This document shows, one piece after another, positions 61,409-64,000 of a stretch of 64,000 bases of DNA. The translations under genes were made by a program, and so were the position numbers. The stretch covers positions 6,192,794-6,256,793 of the forward strand of contig JAQFVV010000072.1 of the NCBI GenBank assembly GCA_028023455.1. The letters run 5' to 3'. The DNA comes from Epiperipatus broadwayi (lineage: Eukaryota > Onychophora > Udeonychophora > Euonychophora > Peripatidae). Positions within the stretch are counted from its first letter, which is position 1, and each line of letters begins with the position of its first letter. The notes under the pieces are model-generated. The model was not told the origin of the DNA, ran no database searches, and saw only the letters and a list, made by a program, of their open reading frames with translations.

Positions 61409-63031
61409 GTAAGTATAATTTTTTATATATGTATATTTTTTGTATTTATTTAATAAGTAAATAAATAAACTGATAAAAGATTATTCAATAACATGTATTG
61501 GATTATTTAATATAAAAAAAGCTTCTTTCAGCCATATTAATTGCTCTTCTCAGTATAGCATATGTATTATTATGTATGATCCTGTCCCCACTTTTTTTTC
61601 ATAACTACTATATATATTATGCAGTAGTGGGGAAAAAATTAATTGTAATCATACCAATAAACTAAAAATGAGAATTTTTTTTTATTTTCATTTTTGATGA
61701 CATTTAATAATATATTTTTGCAATATATTTCTGCCATATTCAAGAAATAATCTAATAATTATTATTTTTTGATTGTTCAAATTATAATCTGCTTGGTAAT
61801 GGTATTTAAAATTTAATAATAAATTATAGAATCCGAGAAACAATAGAGAAAATCTAAAGAAAAAGTGTCTAAAATGTCTGCTATGCAGAAGTATTCAGTG
61901 ATTAAAGCCATTTTGAATAATGATGTTAGGGACATTGTTAGTTTTGCTAATATAACTTCATGGAGTGATGATGAAATAGAAACAGAATTTAAGCCTTCAG
62001 AAAAAAAAATCAAAAAGTAAAAATGCTTAGAGTAATAAAATAAATCTGACATTAATAAATGCATAGCAATTGAATCATTAATCAATGTACTTGCAATTAC
62101 TGTAATCTATACCTTGGAAAGCTTAAATCTACAGGGGTAATAATTTACAGAGTTTTGACACAAACTGAAATTCAAATCTGAAAGAATTTTAAGTAGGCAA
62201 TTGTCATGGGCCAATTATGAAGTTTGAAAAATAAGGAAAAACAGAATATAATGGAAATTAAACAATCTAGCTTAGTGATTAATTATCCAAATATTATATG
62301 CAGTGGCGCTGCTTTGTGTAAGTAAAGTTCCTCATGGTTAATATGAATCAGTGGATAGTACCAAATGTATATATTACACATGATTGTCAGAAGGATTTGT
62401 GTTAATGCCATTTTATTTATAAATTTTATATTGGATTATTTTCATCATCTAACTGAATTGTTAAATGTTATTTACAGAAGAAAAGATAGATGGGTTTACC
62501 ATTTTTAGAAGCTTGTCATATTAAAAGAGAGGAAAAAGTATAAAATAAAAAAAATTAAAAAATACTCATGACAATGGCAAATAATTTATTAAGTCACCTC
62601 AGTGTAGTAATCTGTAATGATGCATTAATCTTACCTTTAAAAAGAAAAAATAAATCGAGAGAATCCTTATAGGTAAGTTTATAAAATTTTTATATCCTTG
62701 TCTTTAATAGAATAATTTAGTTGATTATTGTTGTATTCATTTGTTGAGAAATAAATAGCAAAGTTTCAAGGAACAATTTACTCCAGAAGTTTTCTCTTAT
62801 TTTATTTGAAAATAAAAATAACTAATGTAAAGTCACAAAATTATAATGGAAATAATTATAATTCCAAACAAAACTGCAGAGATTTATCTTTATTAAAGAT
62901 AAAAATAACTAATTAAAGTTAAATAATTATAATAGAAATAATTATAATTCCAAACAAAGCCGCAGAGATTAAAACTTAAGAACAATCAAAAATGGGGTTT
63001 TGGAAAACATGCGATAAAGAATGTGAAGAGA
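61409..63031 (+). other. UVRAG intron after exon H, left part
   Basis: AT-rich sequence. At 61830-62680 there is a somewhat more even composition, and the + strand is partly open (for example MSAMQKYSVIKAIL... at 61870), perhaps a decayed transposase-like gene, but no motif decides it. A short tandem duplication lies at 62811-62970. The intron continues past the window end through a Ty3 element. Confidence 0.6.
62811..62970 (+). repeat. Two-copy tandem repeat, about 75-88 nt unit
   Basis: Copies at 62811-62884 and 62898-62970 share ATAAAAATAACTAAT, AATTATAAT.GAAATAATTA and AATTCCAAACAAA.C.GCAG. A few substitutions separate them. No function suggested. Confidence 0.75.
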
Positions 63032-64000
63032 TGTAGCGGATAAGACTAAAACAAAAGAACACAGAGGGATATAAAAACTGCGAGTGGAAAAACATTGCGC
63101 ACTTGTTACAGTTTTGTTTACCAGAAGAAGTTGGATACATGTATCAAGCTGTTAGAGGTATTTGCATCACAACTGTTTAATAATTGGTGTTTAGCCATGT
63201 AGCCGAGTTCCATATATTTATCTAAATTTCTTGTTCTCGTTTTGTGTTTATATATCGGATTGTATGCTCTTTTCTACCCCTCTGAAAAACATAGGGGCGA
63301 AGACATTACAAGATTGGCGCAGTCAAAACATTCAAACCTAGGGAAGCTTGAAAGAATAGGCCAGATGAGAAAGTCAACCAATACTTTTTGAAACAAGTAA
63401 AATGTCATTAGGACAAAGCAGTATTCCCGAATTTAGTATTGAAAATGCTGAGGAATGGCCTCTCTATATTATGCAATTGGAAAATTTTTTCAAGTTGAAT
63501 GGGATAAAAGAAAATGAAAACAAAAGTGGCCACACTTTTATGTTTAGCAGGACGTAAAATCATAGAAATTGTAAATAAATTATGGGACAGACTGATAACC
63601 GATGGAGTACAGTTTGAAGATGTAGTTAAAAAATTAACAGACTATTTTAGCCCGAGACCGTCTAGACATGTAGCTAGATTAACTCTTAGAAATAGAATAC
63701 AAGCCAAGGAGGAAAAAATTAAAGACTATGATATAGTATTAAAACAGTTGGCAAAAAACTGCAATTATGGCGAATTTTTAGAACAAGTTTTGCTGGATCA
63801 ATTATTGTGGGGAATGTATGACGAAAGATTGTGACAGACATTGTTAACTGAAAGTGACTTATCATACGAAGTGGCTATTAAAAAAGGAAGAGCGTATGAA
63901 GCAATAATTTAGCTTTTAGAAACAACTCGGAAGAGACCAGCAAAATGGCAGTTTATAAAACAGATTGAAAGCAGCAGCCAAAGAATGAAAATATTAATAG
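63032..64000 (+). mobile_element. 5' part of a third Ty3-type LTR retrotransposon
   Basis: A probable 5' LTR spans about 63032 (TGTAGCGGATAAG) to 63310-63313 and is followed by the primer-binding-like TTGGCGCAG, the same as in the element at 8193. A gag gene related to that element begins at 63402. The element is cut by the window edge, so its right LTR and target duplication cannot be checked. Damage to gag makes it older than the 8193 element. Confidence 0.75.
63402..64000 (+). pseudogene. gag of the third Ty3 element, broken
   Basis: From ATG at 63402 the frame reads IPEFSIENAEEWPLYIMQLE, a clear relative of the gag start at 9107 (AISEFDVREASEWPLYVQQI). A frameshift near 63515 moves reading to the frame ending at 63834 (LTDYFSPRPSRHVARLTLRN and LAKNCNYGEFLEQVLLDQL are typical gag capsid blocks). 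A stop follows at the position of 'DERL' and another near 63909. Zinc knuckles and pol are beyond the window. Confidence 0.8.

Noticed and set aside
61870-62680. Possible piggyBac-like transposase remnant
   Set aside because: Only loose similarity across several frames; no conserved motif or TTAA-flanked ends.
1-64000. CRISPR arrays, prokaryotic operons, rRNA or true tRNA genes
   Set aside because: Spliced gene structure and retroelements show animal DNA; no array of spaced repeats and no full cloverleaf was seen.

Overview
This is a strongly AT-rich animal genomic window. It is dominated by one cellular gene, read on the + strand and stretched over more than 54 kb by huge introns full of transposable-element relics. 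Eight consecutive exons (7588-61408) join in frame with consensus splice sites. Together they give about 297 residues of UVRAG, the Beclin-1-binding, Vps38-like subunit of PI3-kinase class III complex II, covering its coiled coil and most of the C-terminal BARA-like domain. The N-terminal (C2) exons lie to the left or were not recognised, and the C-terminal tail lies to the right. AT-rich long introns and the mix of Penelope-like, RTE/CR1-like, Ty3, Tigger and hammerhead-bearing elements suggest an invertebrate, probably a lophotrochozoan such as a mollusc; this is inference, not proof.

Layout. 1-7587: dispersed repeats, a broken LINE and an old dimeric hammerhead repeat. 7588-16130: exons A and B, separated by a young Ty3-type LTR retrotransposon (8193-13665, target duplication AATAG, LTRs nearly identical, gag-pol broken by three frameshifts) and a minus-strand Penelope-like relic. 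16131-29366: two strong foldback elements, exon C, another foldback, exon D. 29367-38274: a degenerate minus-strand LINE with long poly-C/poly-G runs, a foldback, a 1.6 kb hAT-like non-autonomous element, exon E. 38275-49985: a hammerhead-ribozyme dimer (40445-41071), a Penelope-like GIY-YIG relic, a Tigger-derived element with a palindrome nested in it, an internally deleted Ty3 element with target duplication CTTTC, exon F. 49986-64000: a second Tigger fragment, LINE fragments on both strands, exons G and H separated by only 87 nt, and the 5' end of a third Ty3 element cut by the window edge.

The most interesting content is a pair of retrozyme-like loci. At 40445-41071 two hammerhead motifs lie in direct orientation, 413 nt apart, inside a unit bounded by a perfect 18-bp direct repeat, so transcription and double self-cleavage would release a 413-nt RNA. 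At 5423-6206 an older dimer with decayed hammerheads keeps nearly the same spacing (410 nt) on a different body that carries tRNA-like A- and B-box motifs. Penelope-like relics, a family linked in the literature to hammerhead ribozymes, occur in the same window, one of them about 1 kb from the younger locus.

No complete autonomous transposon, tRNA or rRNA gene, or CRISPR array was seen. Coordinates of degenerate repeats are approximate.
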